Of a stretch of 64,000 nt of DNA, positions 28,801 to 38,122 are shown in pieces; the stretch's first letter is position 1, and the number at the start of each line of letters is the position of its first letter. A program made the position numbers and the translations under genes. Source of the DNA: an uncultured Lachnospiraceae bacterium (GTDB lineage: Bacteria > Bacillota > Clostridia > Lachnospirales > Lachnospiraceae); contig CACYKH010000002.1 in assembly GCA_902774915.1 (NCBI GenBank), positions 124,001 to 188,000 of the forward strand. Reading direction: 5' to 3'. The notes beneath the pieces were generated by a model that worked only from the letters and a program-made list of their open reading frames with translations, made no database searches and was not told where the DNA came from.

Positions 28801-31191
28801 TGTTTCTCTTACATCTTCCTGAGTTGTTGAATCAAATGAAATCTTATAAGTTTGTCCATGTTTAAAGATCTGGTTTCCTGAATCCTGTTTTGTTTCTACA
28901 TCAGAGTAGTCAACCATGATTGGATCGCCATTCTCGTCGAACTGTGGAACACCGTCAACAACCAGCTGAACCTTACCAGATCCATCAACAGACTGTTCAC
29001 CCGCATCATTTGCGCCCTGAATAGAATAATTAGTTCCCTTCAAATTGAAGAATGCAGCTGTGATTGCCTTTCGTCCTATCCAGTAATTTGAATGAACACC
29101 TGCAGATTCAACGTCTTTCTTATAAGCAAGACGAGAATCATAATTCTGAATATAGGAAATCTTCAGATTATCCATTACCCAGTTATTTTCACCAATTATA
29201 GTAATATCCGCACCAGTGAAGTAGTTGAAATCCGGAGCCTCTACCAGGAAGGTTATCTCTCCACCTGCAACCAGACCTGATGTTTCAATAAAGTTATTTC
29301 CTTTTACATCCGGCCAAATACCCATATAATCATTAGCGCCTTCCTTGGCCTTATATGCCGGTGTATTTGCCTGTTCACCATCTGTCGTCTGATAATAAAG
29401 TCTAAGTGACAGATCATCAGCTGATGTAGTCTTAGACAGATCAGCTGTACTTAATGTAACAAGGAATTTATTCTTACTCTTCTGAGCAGCAACAATAGGA
29501 TTACCGCTCTTATAATCTACAACCTTAAACTTTTCAGAACCACCTGGAAGTATCTGACGACCTCTTAACTGATCTGTGGTCTGATACATGAAAGGCTCGC
29601 CCTTTTCAAACATGTATTGAAGTGTTGCACCTTCATATTCAACACCATCATTATCTACACCATCTGTAATGTAAGGCATACATCCGCCCTTATACATTGA
29701 AATACCAGCTATTCGAACATCATCACTTCCTGTATCCGAAATACTTTCTGACATTGCTGAAGTAGCATTGAGAGTCTTTATACCTTTTTCACCAAGCTTG
29801 GTTCTTGCAGCATTTCCGAGATAAATAATTGGTTCACCCATTATCTTATCCATATCTGGGAAATAACCCTGGAATGCTATGGTGTCACCACGCTGTCCAA
29901 AACCAAGTATAGTTTTATCTCCAAGAGTCTGCATAGCTGTCGCATAAGAACTAAGCACAACTGGGAGAAGAGTTTTTCTTGTCCATCCATGCTTATCTTT
30001 ATACTGAATTTCAATAGCCATATCCTCAACAATACCATTTCCCTTATCACTCATGGTAAGAGCCTGCTCGTTAAGGAATGTTTCAAGACCACCTTCATAA
30101 TAATCTGAGAAGTCCACTCTTAAAGAATATAAACTCTCTTTTGCTGCAAAGTCTTTTTTACTTGAAATAGTTTTCTTGCTTGAACTACTGTTTTTATTAT
30201 CAGTAGTACTTGCAAAATCAGTCTTTATATATAATTCTTTTGTCTGATCTTTTGTAATTCTTGTAACAGCATCTGTACCCTGAGTAGTTGTAGGGATAGT
30301 AAGCTGTGCACTTCTGTTTGAATATACATCTGCTAACAGAGTTCCTTCAAAATCAAGGAATGATTCACCGGAAACAACTCCGTAGCTTTCGTAACCCTTA
30401 TATTTATCAACCTTATAAATGGAAAGCCCCTGAATAGTCCATCCACCTACTTCTGTATAAACATCAATATATTCAACAGACTTTATTTCTGCTTCAGTGA
30501 TAAATGCAACATCCTGAACTGTAAATGCATCAAGAGCCTTGGTTGCAACTTCATCCTTTGTATAATTCAGCTGCTGAATGATCTTCTTTCCATATGTATC
30601 ACTGATATCTTTATTATTTGCATAATACTTAAGCAGTCTTTTACTTCTATCAGTTGCATCAAGATGTGGGAAGATGAACTGCATTCTGGAAACGCCGTCC
30701 TTATCCTTATACTTAACACCAAAGTAAAGAACCTTATCACCAGCTGTTGCACCAGTTGCAACTGTCATACAATAAGTATTAGCTGGAGCTTCGTACTCTG
30801 TACGGTCTCTCCACTCTTCCATGCCATTAAAAGGTTTATAAGTCTCAGTCGTTCCCTTTGAACGGATTTCATAAGCATCTTCTTCTGTTGCGGTCTCTAC
30901 TGTACTACTTTCCACTTCATAATCACCGCTAACAAGTGGATTGTCTTCATCTTCAACACCTTCTCCAACTCCAACTCCTATGAGTTCATCCGAATCCTCC
31001 GTACCATTCTGATTTCCAGAACTAGTACTACTTCCATCAGAAGGAGAAGCAACACCAGATGCAGCCTCCACACTTGCTAGATCAGCAGGAAAATATGACA
31101 GCACAAAACCAGCAACTAAGATAGCTGCCACAACCCTCTTAAAGCTTATATTCGTTTTTTCCTTAAGTAATTCATAAAATACACGAATCAT
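25843..31191 (-). CDS. Giant exported multidomain beta protein, 1782 aa
   Basis: The start is the ATG after CAGAGGTATAATT; the longer frame to 31233 is rejected. The signal peptide is long (MIRVFYELLKEKTNISFKRV, then a hydrophobic core and VEAAS at about 40-45), followed by a Ser/Gly/Thr linker (about 45-85). The rest is Asp/Thr/Tyr-rich beta sequence. Repeated LxIxxISxxK-type strand ends (SGLSIYKV, AGISMYKGG, NISSITVSEK) suggest a string of carbohydrate-binding-like or Ig-like modules. There is no LPXTG motif, C-terminal helix or SLH repeat, so the anchoring route is not obvious. It is first gene of the operon with the class A promoter at 31245. A surface adhesin or sheath co-expressed with the T4SS is a reasonable guess. 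Confidence 0.85.
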   Translation of the reverse strand: MIRVFYELLKEKTNISFKRVVAAILVAGFVLSYFPADLASVEAASGVASPSDGSSTSSGNQNGTEDSDELIGVGVGEGVEDEDNPLVSGDYEVESSTVETATEEDAYEIRSKGTTETYKPFNGMEEWRDRTEYEAPANTYCMTVATGATAGDKVLYFGVKYKDKDGVSRMQFIFPHLDATDRSKRLLKYYANNKDISDTYGKKIIQQLNYTKDEVATKALDAFTVQDVAFITEAEIKSVEYIDVYTEVGGWTIQGLSIYKVDKYKGYESYGVVSGESFLDFEGTLLADVYSNRSAQLTIPTTTQGTDAVTRITKDQTKELYIKTDFASTTDNKNSSSSKKTISSKKDFAAKESLYSLRVDFSDYYEGGLETFLNEQALTMSDKGNGIVEDMAIEIQYKDKHGWTRKTLLPVVLSSYATAMQTLGDKTILGFGQRGDTIAFQGYFPDMDKIMGEPIIYLGNAARTKLGEKGIKTLNATSAMSESISDTGSDDVRIAGISMYKGGCMPYITDGVDNDGVEYEGATLQYMFEKGEPFMYQTTDQLRGRQILPGGSEKFKVVDYKSGNPIVAAQKSKNKFLVTLSTADLSKTTSADDLSLRLYYQTTDGEQANTPAYKAKEGANDYMGIWPDVKGNNFIETSGLVAGGEITFLVEAPDFNYFTGADITIIGENNWVMDNLKISYIQNYDSRLAYKKDVESAGVHSNYWIGRKAITAAFFNLKGTNYSIQGANDAGEQSVDGSGKVQLVVDGVPQFDENGDPIMVDYSDVETKQDSGNQIFKHGQTYKISFDSTTQEDVRETTYADVRYSMSYDQTQMDWGFCTEKKAYTVAVDVAADKDFDDGNGNSGSTNYFYFQLIFKNGKSGFVLANQQLSADGFRSGRTENFTIKINQDYGALSGIRIIPEDLSEDADPFDKLNISSITVSEKTRGGSYISYLIPNVGWIDIDYRDELESASSHGQKARTADEMSKVYKVSGKQRNVKLLCEVEYGPLSDSSVDQFHGSVKAVVKYVSASDNEEHETTVDVVQEMANYLETSVKSVETTTDPDTNVQIVPPEGLGTYSDTTCMMRPNHTDRFFIPAIPDLKTIRSITFTAKHCGDETSEWNIGTVTISQVTKDGDLKLTDGDEYVRDVSKKYLCMNNNTKPIIEQLEVGDAKQIDTIEFTPNEIVWSSDEWATPVTRVPESTDDVVNIYVYPSASKYSDENTNPEGAEMDVSLKYKVPFSDYKKAPGNRMKHENDALGNEVYYQENISAADFSGAGKLTVFCPAEKLKIAYAIVQHFKEGVLIESYCYEFGGARAMDKPTATPSDNKKHIDDSCEKFAIAFGAGTETQNLVPEKKDVAIGFQYTSTIDDGRTVFQSPYVYLTDIGISQISEGLFAEIEYNVPCVKEVISYTIAGYGKLSGNIDAAACQVYKREVNQQWILDGTASQYNYNPRSYASFKDTYALTEIMTEHKVSAKNPYGEDSVTPVSLTFKTADASKTSDSSTRSAVKMKVKYPDCRGSNPSPEVTYEDITQYIQGSEKVFSAEYSEGQTVKFFLKEMSEDQQLTSLYIVPYNARVELDEDNEDIQLPDSEEDKSTAETIVDEAGNGEGVDLNNNASADLTQEILASRNAYWKIESLQIKVGFNGKIIDKPVDQSFSGLNTNNTLRMSDIKQILDVSVNDGSKTTVTTGQTFSVLAKADEKIKGTVFIVDSVNSARNAGFKVRAYRKVGDALEEVSSTLSDITTDGFVFTVPKNETNENVIYRIEVYPTDAPDLVDVIEVTVEGTGEADKATSTDAEEKKPD

Positions 31192-31244
31192 AATTATACC
31201 TCTGTAAATGTGATAAACAGCGTAGTTTACCACCTTTTTTTGTT

Positions 31245-31278
31245 AGTATAAATTATAGAGGACAACAAAAGCGCAACA
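31245..31278 (-). promoter_or_regulatory. Class A tandem-repeat promoter of the giant surface protein operon
   Basis: Distal unit TGTTGCGCTTT (31268-31278) and a diverged proximal unit TGTTGTCCTCT (31257-31267), then 6 bp (ATAATT) and -10 TATACT (31245-31250). The TGTTG core and the spacing are kept although the second half of the proximal unit has drifted. Confidence 0.8.
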
Positions 31279-31301
31279 CTATTTTCATTGTTGCAAAAAA
31301 A

Positions 31302-31604
31302 TTATTGCCTGATATTCAAAAGTCCTGCTAGTCCCGTCATTTCAAAAACTTCCATTACATTCTCATTAACATTAGTAATAGCAAGCTTTCCATCCTTTTG
31401 ATTAAGCTTTATATAAAGATTACGAATAGCACGAAGACCGGCACTGGAAACATATTCCAGTTCCTTCATATTTAGTGTGATATTTGTAAATCTATCAGCC
31501 ATCTGATCAAACAAAGCATCTGCATCTCTTGATGTTCTTGTATCAAGATCTCCTGACATAAGGAGTTCTCCATCAGTTCCTCTGTCGACTAATTTAACAT
31601 CCAT
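31302..31604 (-). CDS. STAS-domain anti-anti-sigma factor (RsbV/SpoIIAA-like)
   Basis: A single 100-residue STAS domain. The phospho-acceptor loop is present (YVSSAGLRAIRNL, about residues 50-62), with the usual Ser-Ser-Ala-Gly-Leu. Unphosphorylated STAS proteins bind an RsbW-type kinase and release its partner, and PP2C phosphatases reactivate them. The gene is last in the T4SS machine operon, 26 bp after virB4, with GGAGGATACAAA as ribosome site. Kinase (23863) and phosphatases (13253, 21979) are encoded in two other operons of the regulon. This makes the machine operon supply one leg of the switch. Confidence 0.93.
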   Translation of the reverse strand: MDVKLVDRGTDGELLMSGDLDTRTSRDADALFDQMADRFTNITLNMKELEYVSSAGLRAIRNLYIKLNQKDGKLAITNVNENVMEVFEMTGLAGLLNIRQ

Positions 31605-31630
31605 TTTGTATCCTCCATCTATCTGGCTTA

Positions 31631-34600
31631 TTATCTAGCTTCTTTTCTGGCTTTCTTAATGTATTCAGCAAGCTCTTCGAGTGTGACATCCATTACTTCC
31701 TCGCCAGATTCTTCCATTCTCTCATCTATGCCCATATCAGCATATTCTTCTGCTGCTTCTGCAAGAAGTTCAGCAAACAGGAATGGTGCAGGTTCGTAGT
31801 CGTCATCATCGTCATCATCAAACAGACTATCGAACTCATCTTCTTCGTCTTCATATGAATCCTCATCCTCATCGTAGGACTCATCATCTGAAGTTTCTCC
31901 GAGCTCATCTGAAGATTCTTCTTCATCATCATCTCCAAAGAGAACAGTATCAAAGAGTGAATCACCAAAGTCTTCATCTTCTTCTTCATCTTCAAGACCA
32001 GCCGAGAAGTCGAGCTCTTCATCTTCTTCACCGAATCCAAAGAGATCATCTGTATCCTCAGGTTCTTCAGAACTTTCAAATTCTTCGTAGCTTTCATCAG
32101 CAGGTTCATCATAACCTTCGCCAAGATCATCAAGATAGCTTCTATCCTGATCTTCTTCGAATCTCTCTTCTGCCTCTTTCTCTTCAGCTGCGAAGTAGTC
32201 ATCCTCTGCAGTCTCTGATGCGTAGCTTGGAGTTTCTGCTGCAGGCTCATAGCTTGTAGCTTCCTCTTCTGCCTCGTAGCTTGGAGTTTCTGGCATAGCT
32301 GCTGCATTTGCTCCAAGAGCTATCCATTTAATCTTTTCTTCAAGCTCTTTAGACATTTCAGCCATCATAACATCTCTGAACTGAGTAAGCTTCTCATCCA
32401 GCTCTGCCTGAGTGTAAATATTCTCTCCAGTAGCCCTTGCTCTTGCAACTGCAGGCCTTACAGGTGCAGTTACAGGTTCCTCATTAACATCAGAATAATC
32501 ATCTGAATAATCGTCTGTATATTCTTCAGTAGTATCAGCTGTGTATTCCTCGCTGGTATCCTCTGAATAATTATCATCATAACTATCTTCGTACTCATCT
32601 TCAGATACTGTAATATCATCCAGCGAGTCTACTTCCTGAAGATTTATGCCACCAAAACGTCCCATGGACATTTCGTATTCTTTACGATTAACAGCTTCTT
32701 CTGCAGCGATCATCTTATCAACTGCACTCTGTCTCTCTTCCTTAGTCTCTTCAGCTTCCTGAGCAGCAGCAATATCTTCAGCCTCATCTTCACTGATCTC
32801 ACTAAATGTGAAGTTAGACTTAACTTCTCTTACTGAACCCTCTTCAGCCTCAAGTCTCTTTCTATCTTCAAGGTTGATATCATGCTCTTCTCTACTATCC
32901 TTAACAAAGTCTTCCCAAACCTCAGCACCCTCAGCGCCATAGAAGTAGTTACTCTCAAAGTTCTGACTCTCGAACATATCTACGAAGGAATCTGGAACTT
33001 CAATTGCAAATGACGATCTTGAGGTTGGGCTCATGATTGTAAATGCCTGGCCTCGTTTTGCGCCAATGATATCTTCCTGCTCAGTCTCATTAATTCCACC
33101 AGCCTTAGCATACAGCTTGCACAGATCATCCATATCATTTGGTGCAAGACCAAATACGAAACTGTACTGGCAGGCATTGATGATAGCAGATGACTTTCTT
33201 GCTATTTCTTCACTACCTACAAAGTCCTTAATGTTCTGTGTGATAACAATCTGCATACCGTTATACTTACGGATACGCTTAGCTAACTGGAACATGAAGT
33301 CCAGAGCAACTGGGAACTTAGTATCAATGAATACATGTGCCTCATCGATTACTACTACGATCTTACGTTTCAGACCATACTTAATGTTATAGTCTCTGTT
33401 CTTGATAATCTCATTATCAATATATTTCAGAACCAGCAGCATCTGTGCATTTGCAATAGTATTATTTCTATTAGCAAGCATAGACTGGAAGTTGAATACT
33501 GAAAAGTTCTCATCTGTTGTAATAGTAGATGGACCATTCCAGATGTTCGCATTACGTCCGCCGGTTGCAAACTTGGATATATAGTTAACGAGGGATCTGA
33601 GAAGCTGTCTCAGATATTCGTTATTTGTTCTTTCAAACTCTGCCAGGATTACATCGTAAAGATCATCGAAAATAGGATAATCTCCCGCCTTAAACTTAGA
33701 CAGATCTGTATCTGGTGTGATACCAAAGTTGAGGTACATTCTCTCAACAAGTGAGTTCAGGTACTCAAGTGAATCTCTGTCAATATCAGGAAGTATCTGC
33801 TTAAAGAACTCCTCCAGGAACTGAAGGTGTGTAGCAAAGCTTCCGCCTGGGCCGCCGCCTTCTTCACCTGCCTCGTCATCATCAAGAGCAGTAATGATAT
33901 GGAAAGGATTGAGTCTTCCATACTTAGCATTACCTACGTTAATGATCTTACCGTGAAGTGTATGGGCAAGCTCTGAATACTCGTTCTCTGGGTCCAGGAT
34001 AAATATCTTGGCATCCTCAGATGAAAGATTTGTAAGAAGTGACTTTGTAGCATAAGATTTACCAGAACCAGATTTACCAACGATAACCATGTTGGAGTTA
34101 ACTCGTTCTTCGTCACGTCTAAAGAAATCTATGAATACTGGTATTCCATCGCTTCTTCCAAGCTGAATACCACCAACATCTGATATATGCGCAAAAATCC
34201 AAGGAAACATTCCGGCAATTGTATTGGACGGAATTCCCCTGGCCTCTTTCTGAAGTGGATCGTAAGCAGAAACCTGTGAACCTATGAAACTCTGAAGCTG
34301 CAGGAAGTCCATTCCCGCCAGTTTCATTCCAGCCTCACTCCAGCTTCTCTTAACAGTCTTTTTCATATCAGCGATATAAGGCATAAGTGTTTCAAAATTC
34401 TCTGATAACAGAGGATCATTTGCGGTTGCACTTGCATCATATGCTGTAACATATATATTTACTGACATTAATGCTTCGTTATCCTGCTGAAGGGTAACAA
34501 GAAGAGTAGACAGTGTATCTATATGTCCCTGTAACTCAATGATCTTTGAGTCAACACTTGTGGACATATACTGTCCTCTAAGTTCTGCCAGTGAACGGTC

Positions 34601-36019
34601 GATTGCTCTAATCGCCTTTTCCCTATCCATTGGTGTAGCCTTAACTACAACCTTTGTACCTGGGAAGGACATAACTCCTGCAAGCCAGCTGTCTCCAACA
34701 ACTGTTGGGAAGCTGATAACACGCATGTTGTGAGTTATAATTCCATTAACCTCAATCTTTCTCATTGAGAATTTAAGGTTTTCAGGCATAGCCCAGTTAG
34801 CATACTGTTCTTCTGGGATTCTATCGATTTCCTTTTCATCAAAGTCCAGACTATTACTGTATTTAAGGAAAAGTGCAAGTCCTCTATTATCAAGCCTTCT
34901 AACTGTAAGCTCACCCTGTTCCAGAAGACTTATTGCCTGTCTAGTATAAAGGTTAAGTCTGTCTCTGTCATTCTCAAAAAGAACCAGATAATAGAAACCA
35001 TCTATTACCTTTTCCTCAAGACAAAGACGTCTTACCTCGTTGATTCTGTCATACTGAATCTCAACTCTGGCCTGAAGCTCTGCCTCGCTGAACATACCGC
35101 TTTCATAGGATTTTTTCAGAGCATCCAGTTTATCGTACTCGGCTTCCAGGTAATCGTCGTATACGATAGGTCTCTGAACCTTTACTATGTTTGCACCATA
35201 TTCACCGGTAAGTCCTCTAAGAATCTGACCAAAGCAATCCTCAATAGATTTATCTCTTCTATGCTGTGAGAAGAATCTAAATTCTACAGGATCTATCTCA
35301 ATAACAGCACCAAAGTACTCGCCGTTATATTCAATAAAGTCTTCAGCAATGCCAGTAAATGGCATTATCTCGCTTACATCATTGAAGGAAGCATCTGCCT
35401 CTGTATTTCCAGCCTTTTCCTTCTTTTTTGCTGCTGATCTCTCAGCTCTTGCAAGCCAAACAGCATCCTTCTCTTCTTTAGTTGCTGTTTTGCTCTTAAG
35501 TATTTTATTTTCTTCTTTTAATAACTCTTTAAGCTGCCTCTTCTTTTCTCTTGCCTCTGCTTTTGCATCTTCTATTTCAGATGCCTTCGCTTCAAGCTTA
35601 ACCTCTTCATTCTCTTCGGTATCACCCGCCCCAGCCGTATCCACCGATTCAGTTGTTTCAAGAGGTTCAGGAGTTCCAGGTAGTTCATCATTATAGAATG
35701 CATCCAGGGTATCCTGTCTGTCACCAGTTGCATTCCTTATTATTGCCTCATCTGTATAAATCCTCTGGAAACGACGAGGATAAGCCTTGTATCTTAACAT
35801 GTGCCAGATAAAAACGTACATTGGATCATCATCAAGTCTGAATAGCAGAAAACCGAAAATAGTCGCTACTACTATGGCTATGATCCATCTGAACTTAAAA
35901 GAAGTAACCGTGCAAAGGGTAACCAAAGATAAGCCTACCATTGCAACTGCCACATCTGGTATGGTTATGTTCTTAAAAAGCTCAATCTTAACTTTTGTTT
36001 TACCTGGAATTAATCTCAT
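31631..36019 (-). CDS. VirB4/TraE-like T4SS ATPase with membrane N-terminus and long acidic C-terminal tail
   Basis: The 1462 residues are far longer than the usual 600-850. Residues about 20-62 form two membrane helices followed by a PrgI/VirB3-like segment. A charged linker (about 130-200) leads to the VirB4 body, with Walker A VGKSGSGKSYATKS at about 643-656 and Walker B VVVIDEAHVFID near 890, plus the VITQNIKDF motif. After about residue 1060 comes a 400-residue region very rich in Asp, Glu, Ser and Tyr. It should power substrate transfer and pilin handling at the membrane. Neighbours are virB6-like (51 bp upstream) and STAS (26 bp downstream). The ribosome binding site is weak, so dosage may be kept low. 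Confidence 0.95.
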   Translation of the reverse strand: MRLIPGKTKVKIELFKNITIPDVAVAMVGLSLVTLCTVTSFKFRWIIAIVVATIFGFLLFRLDDDPMYVFIWHMLRYKAYPRRFQRIYTDEAIIRNATGDRQDTLDAFYNDELPGTPEPLETTESVDTAGAGDTEENEEVKLEAKASEIEDAKAEAREKKRQLKELLKEENKILKSKTATKEEKDAVWLARAERSAAKKKEKAGNTEADASFNDVSEIMPFTGIAEDFIEYNGEYFGAVIEIDPVEFRFFSQHRRDKSIEDCFGQILRGLTGEYGANIVKVQRPIVYDDYLEAEYDKLDALKKSYESGMFSEAELQARVEIQYDRINEVRRLCLEEKVIDGFYYLVLFENDRDRLNLYTRQAISLLEQGELTVRRLDNRGLALFLKYSNSLDFDEKEIDRIPEEQYANWAMPENLKFSMRKIEVNGIITHNMRVISFPTVVGDSWLAGVMSFPGTKVVVKATPMDREKAIRAIDRSLAELRGQYMSTSVDSKIIELQGHIDTLSTLLVTLQQDNEALMSVNIYVTAYDASATANDPLLSENFETLMPYIADMKKTVKRSWSEAGMKLAGMDFLQLQSFIGSQVSAYDPLQKEARGIPSNTIAGMFPWIFAHISDVGGIQLGRSDGIPVFIDFFRRDEERVNSNMVIVGKSGSGKSYATKSLLTNLSSEDAKIFILDPENEYSELAHTLHGKIINVGNAKYGRLNPFHIITALDDDEAGEEGGGPGGSFATHLQFLEEFFKQILPDIDRDSLEYLNSLVERMYLNFGITPDTDLSKFKAGDYPIFDDLYDVILAEFERTNNEYLRQLLRSLVNYISKFATGGRNANIWNGPSTITTDENFSVFNFQSMLANRNNTIANAQMLLVLKYIDNEIIKNRDYNIKYGLKRKIVVVIDEAHVFIDTKFPVALDFMFQLAKRIRKYNGMQIVITQNIKDFVGSEEIARKSSAIINACQYSFVFGLAPNDMDDLCKLYAKAGGINETEQEDIIGAKRGQAFTIMSPTSRSSFAIEVPDSFVDMFESQNFESNYFYGAEGAEVWEDFVKDSREEHDINLEDRKRLEAEEGSVREVKSNFTFSEISEDEAEDIAAAQEAEETKEERQSAVDKMIAAEEAVNRKEYEMSMGRFGGINLQEVDSLDDITVSEDEYEDSYDDNYSEDTSEEYTADTTEEYTDDYSDDYSDVNEEPVTAPVRPAVARARATGENIYTQAELDEKLTQFRDVMMAEMSKELEEKIKWIALGANAAAMPETPSYEAEEEATSYEPAAETPSYASETAEDDYFAAEEKEAEERFEEDQDRSYLDDLGEGYDEPADESYEEFESSEEPEDTDDLFGFGEEDEELDFSAGLEDEEEDEDFGDSLFDTVLFGDDDEEESSDELGETSDDESYDEDEDSYEDEEDEFDSLFDDDDDDDYEPAPFLFAELLAEAAEEYADMGIDERMEESGEEVMDVTLEELAEYIKKARKEAR

Positions 36020-36070
36020 ACTAAAAATACACTACCTGATTTATAAATATTAGTTTTGATTATTTTTTTA

Positions 36071-38095
36071 TTACTGTTCTGGTCTTGCTGGAGGTGGGGT
36101 CTTAAGTGACTTAGCTTCATTTTCAGCATCCTGCTTAGCATCAGCCTTATCAGCTTTCATATCAATCTCAGCTGACTGCTTAGCATCCTTAAGACTCATG
36201 CCATTGTCATTCATCTTATCATAAGTACGCTGCATCTTATCTTTCTGCTCAGCACTAACCTTGTTACCATTAAGATCTCTACCAGTCTTACCTACATGAT
36301 CAATGTTAGCTTTAAGATCCTTCATCTGACGCTGTCTTGAACGCTCATCCTTCTGTTTTGTAGCAGAAGTCTTTTCACCGCTGTCAAGATCTCTACCAGT
36401 AATTGCTGAATAAGCCTTACCAATTGTAGCATCCTTAACAGCCTTACCTGCTGCGCCAAGAGCTCTACCACCGGTAACATTCCATGCACCCTTACCTACA
36501 CTGGCGATTCCGCCACCAATCTTTGAACCGATGTTAGATGCAGAAAGTGAACCAAGAGCTCTACCAGCTGCTGAGTTCTGAACAGAACCTCTCATATCAC
36601 CGGCTGTGATAGCCTGCCATCCTGCATTATCTGCAAGAATACCAGTAAGAATACCATTAACACGGCTTACCGCTGTAAGTGCACCATATGAAATAATACA
36701 CTTAATTATTATCGAAAGTATTGTATAACTTGAAACCTTAAGGTCTGGGCTCCAAATAATCGGAAGGAACATAAGGAACAGTCTCATTGCAAGTACCATT
36801 CCCACGATTCCAAGAAGCTGTACAAGGAATGCCGTTGTCCACTGCTTCAGCTTTCCACCATCATCCAGTGGCAGCGCCGCAAGTACAAGTGGTGATGCCA
36901 GATAAAGTGTGAGCAAGCTGAAAATTCTAACTGAGCAGGTTACTATAATAACCAGCATTTCCTGAAGCATCGCTATACCGGTTGCATAAACCAGTATATA
37001 GTTGGTCTTCATAGGTGATGGATCAAACACAGCCTTCACATCATCATAATCATACATATCACTGCCATCTTCTCCATAGTAGAATGGCTGTCTTACTGAG
37101 TCATAGAAGCTTGGAGTTTTATTGTAAGAAGCCGTTCTGGCAGCGCCCTCACCATTAAAGTTACCCATGGTTGCTGATACGAAAAGTATCTTATCCATTG
37201 GAACCTGTTCCGTATTTGATTCTGTATTTCTCTTAAAACTCTTAAGGACACGGATGTCCGGATTTTTCTTCATTATATCCATACAATTAAGCATGGCATT
37301 TGTAAGACCATCGTTATAGGAATCAAGAGTTGTTTCCTGACTGTAATCATAAGCTCTGGCTAATTGCTCAACCATACTTTGCCAGGTAGGTTCTACTACT
37401 CCAGCCTCAACATCATCATTCTTATATGAAATATAATGATAATTAAATACACCCTTGTTACCCAGATACTCCAGGTCACCTCTTATTTCGTTATAACATG
37501 CATTTATGTTATAACGTGATCTATAGGATGGGTTAAGAGAATAGTTACCAATGGTATTTAGAATTCTACCCATGGCAGCATACTCTTCATCATCAAATTT
37601 TATCTCCTGCCTGCCTTTTACAACGTCTCCGCTGTTAGTTACCGCAACGCCAATCTGCTTTATAAGAGTATTCGTTGTTGACAATGCAACAATCATAATA
37701 AGGTTCATACTGAAAATAAGTAAAATACTCTTTAAGAGATTACCCAATATAGCTCCCAACGTAACGCCCTGCTGTTTGCCACGAAGGTCAAGTACTTTTC
37801 TGATAACCGAGACAATGGCAAAGGCAAAAGCAAATGCAATTCCTATAAGTGCCATTCCTCCATAAATTCCCTTTACATTATCATGAGTAAAGAAAACCAT
37901 AATGAGTGACTCGGATTTATTATTATACTCAACTGGTACTTCGCCGGTGAAGATCTGCATAATCTCTTCCATCCAGGCAACGACCTTACAAACTCCTACC
38001 TCTAAGAGATATAACAGTCTCCAGATAGTATTTTCCAGGAATTTGGTTATCCAGTTGTCTATCATTTCTCCTATATCAAAACTTAATAAGAGCAT
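36071..38095 (-). CDS. VirB6/TrbL-like polytopic T4SS channel protein
   Basis: The 674 residues carry several membrane helices (about 78-105, 120-155, 370-410, 425-455, 460-485) flanking an extracellular segment (about 160-370). A hydrophilic cytoplasmic tail (about 490-674) is first Gly/Ala-rich, then Lys/Asp-rich. This arrangement is typical of VirB6/TrbL-like inner-membrane channel proteins of Gram-positive conjugation systems. The gene lies 27 bp after the 345-aa secreted protein gene and 51 bp before virB4, in the order pilin, coupling protein, anchored protein, channel, ATPase. The assignment rests on topology and position, since the family is poorly conserved in sequence. Confidence 0.85.
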   Translation of the reverse strand: MLLLSFDIGEMIDNWITKFLENTIWRLLYLLEVGVCKVVAWMEEIMQIFTGEVPVEYNNKSESLIMVFFTHDNVKGIYGGMALIGIAFAFAFAIVSVIRKVLDLRGKQQGVTLGAILGNLLKSILLIFSMNLIMIVALSTTNTLIKQIGVAVTNSGDVVKGRQEIKFDDEEYAAMGRILNTIGNYSLNPSYRSRYNINACYNEIRGDLEYLGNKGVFNYHYISYKNDDVEAGVVEPTWQSMVEQLARAYDYSQETTLDSYNDGLTNAMLNCMDIMKKNPDIRVLKSFKRNTESNTEQVPMDKILFVSATMGNFNGEGAARTASYNKTPSFYDSVRQPFYYGEDGSDMYDYDDVKAVFDPSPMKTNYILVYATGIAMLQEMLVIIVTCSVRIFSLLTLYLASPLVLAALPLDDGGKLKQWTTAFLVQLLGIVGMVLAMRLFLMFLPIIWSPDLKVSSYTILSIIIKCIISYGALTAVSRVNGILTGILADNAGWQAITAGDMRGSVQNSAAGRALGSLSASNIGSKIGGGIASVGKGAWNVTGGRALGAAGKAVKDATIGKAYSAITGRDLDSGEKTSATKQKDERSRQRQMKDLKANIDHVGKTGRDLNGNKVSAEQKDKMQRTYDKMNDNGMSLKDAKQSAEIDMKADKADAKQDAENEAKSLKTPPPARPEQ

Positions 38096-38122
38096 AGCAT
38101 TTCTCCTATCGATTTAACGTAA

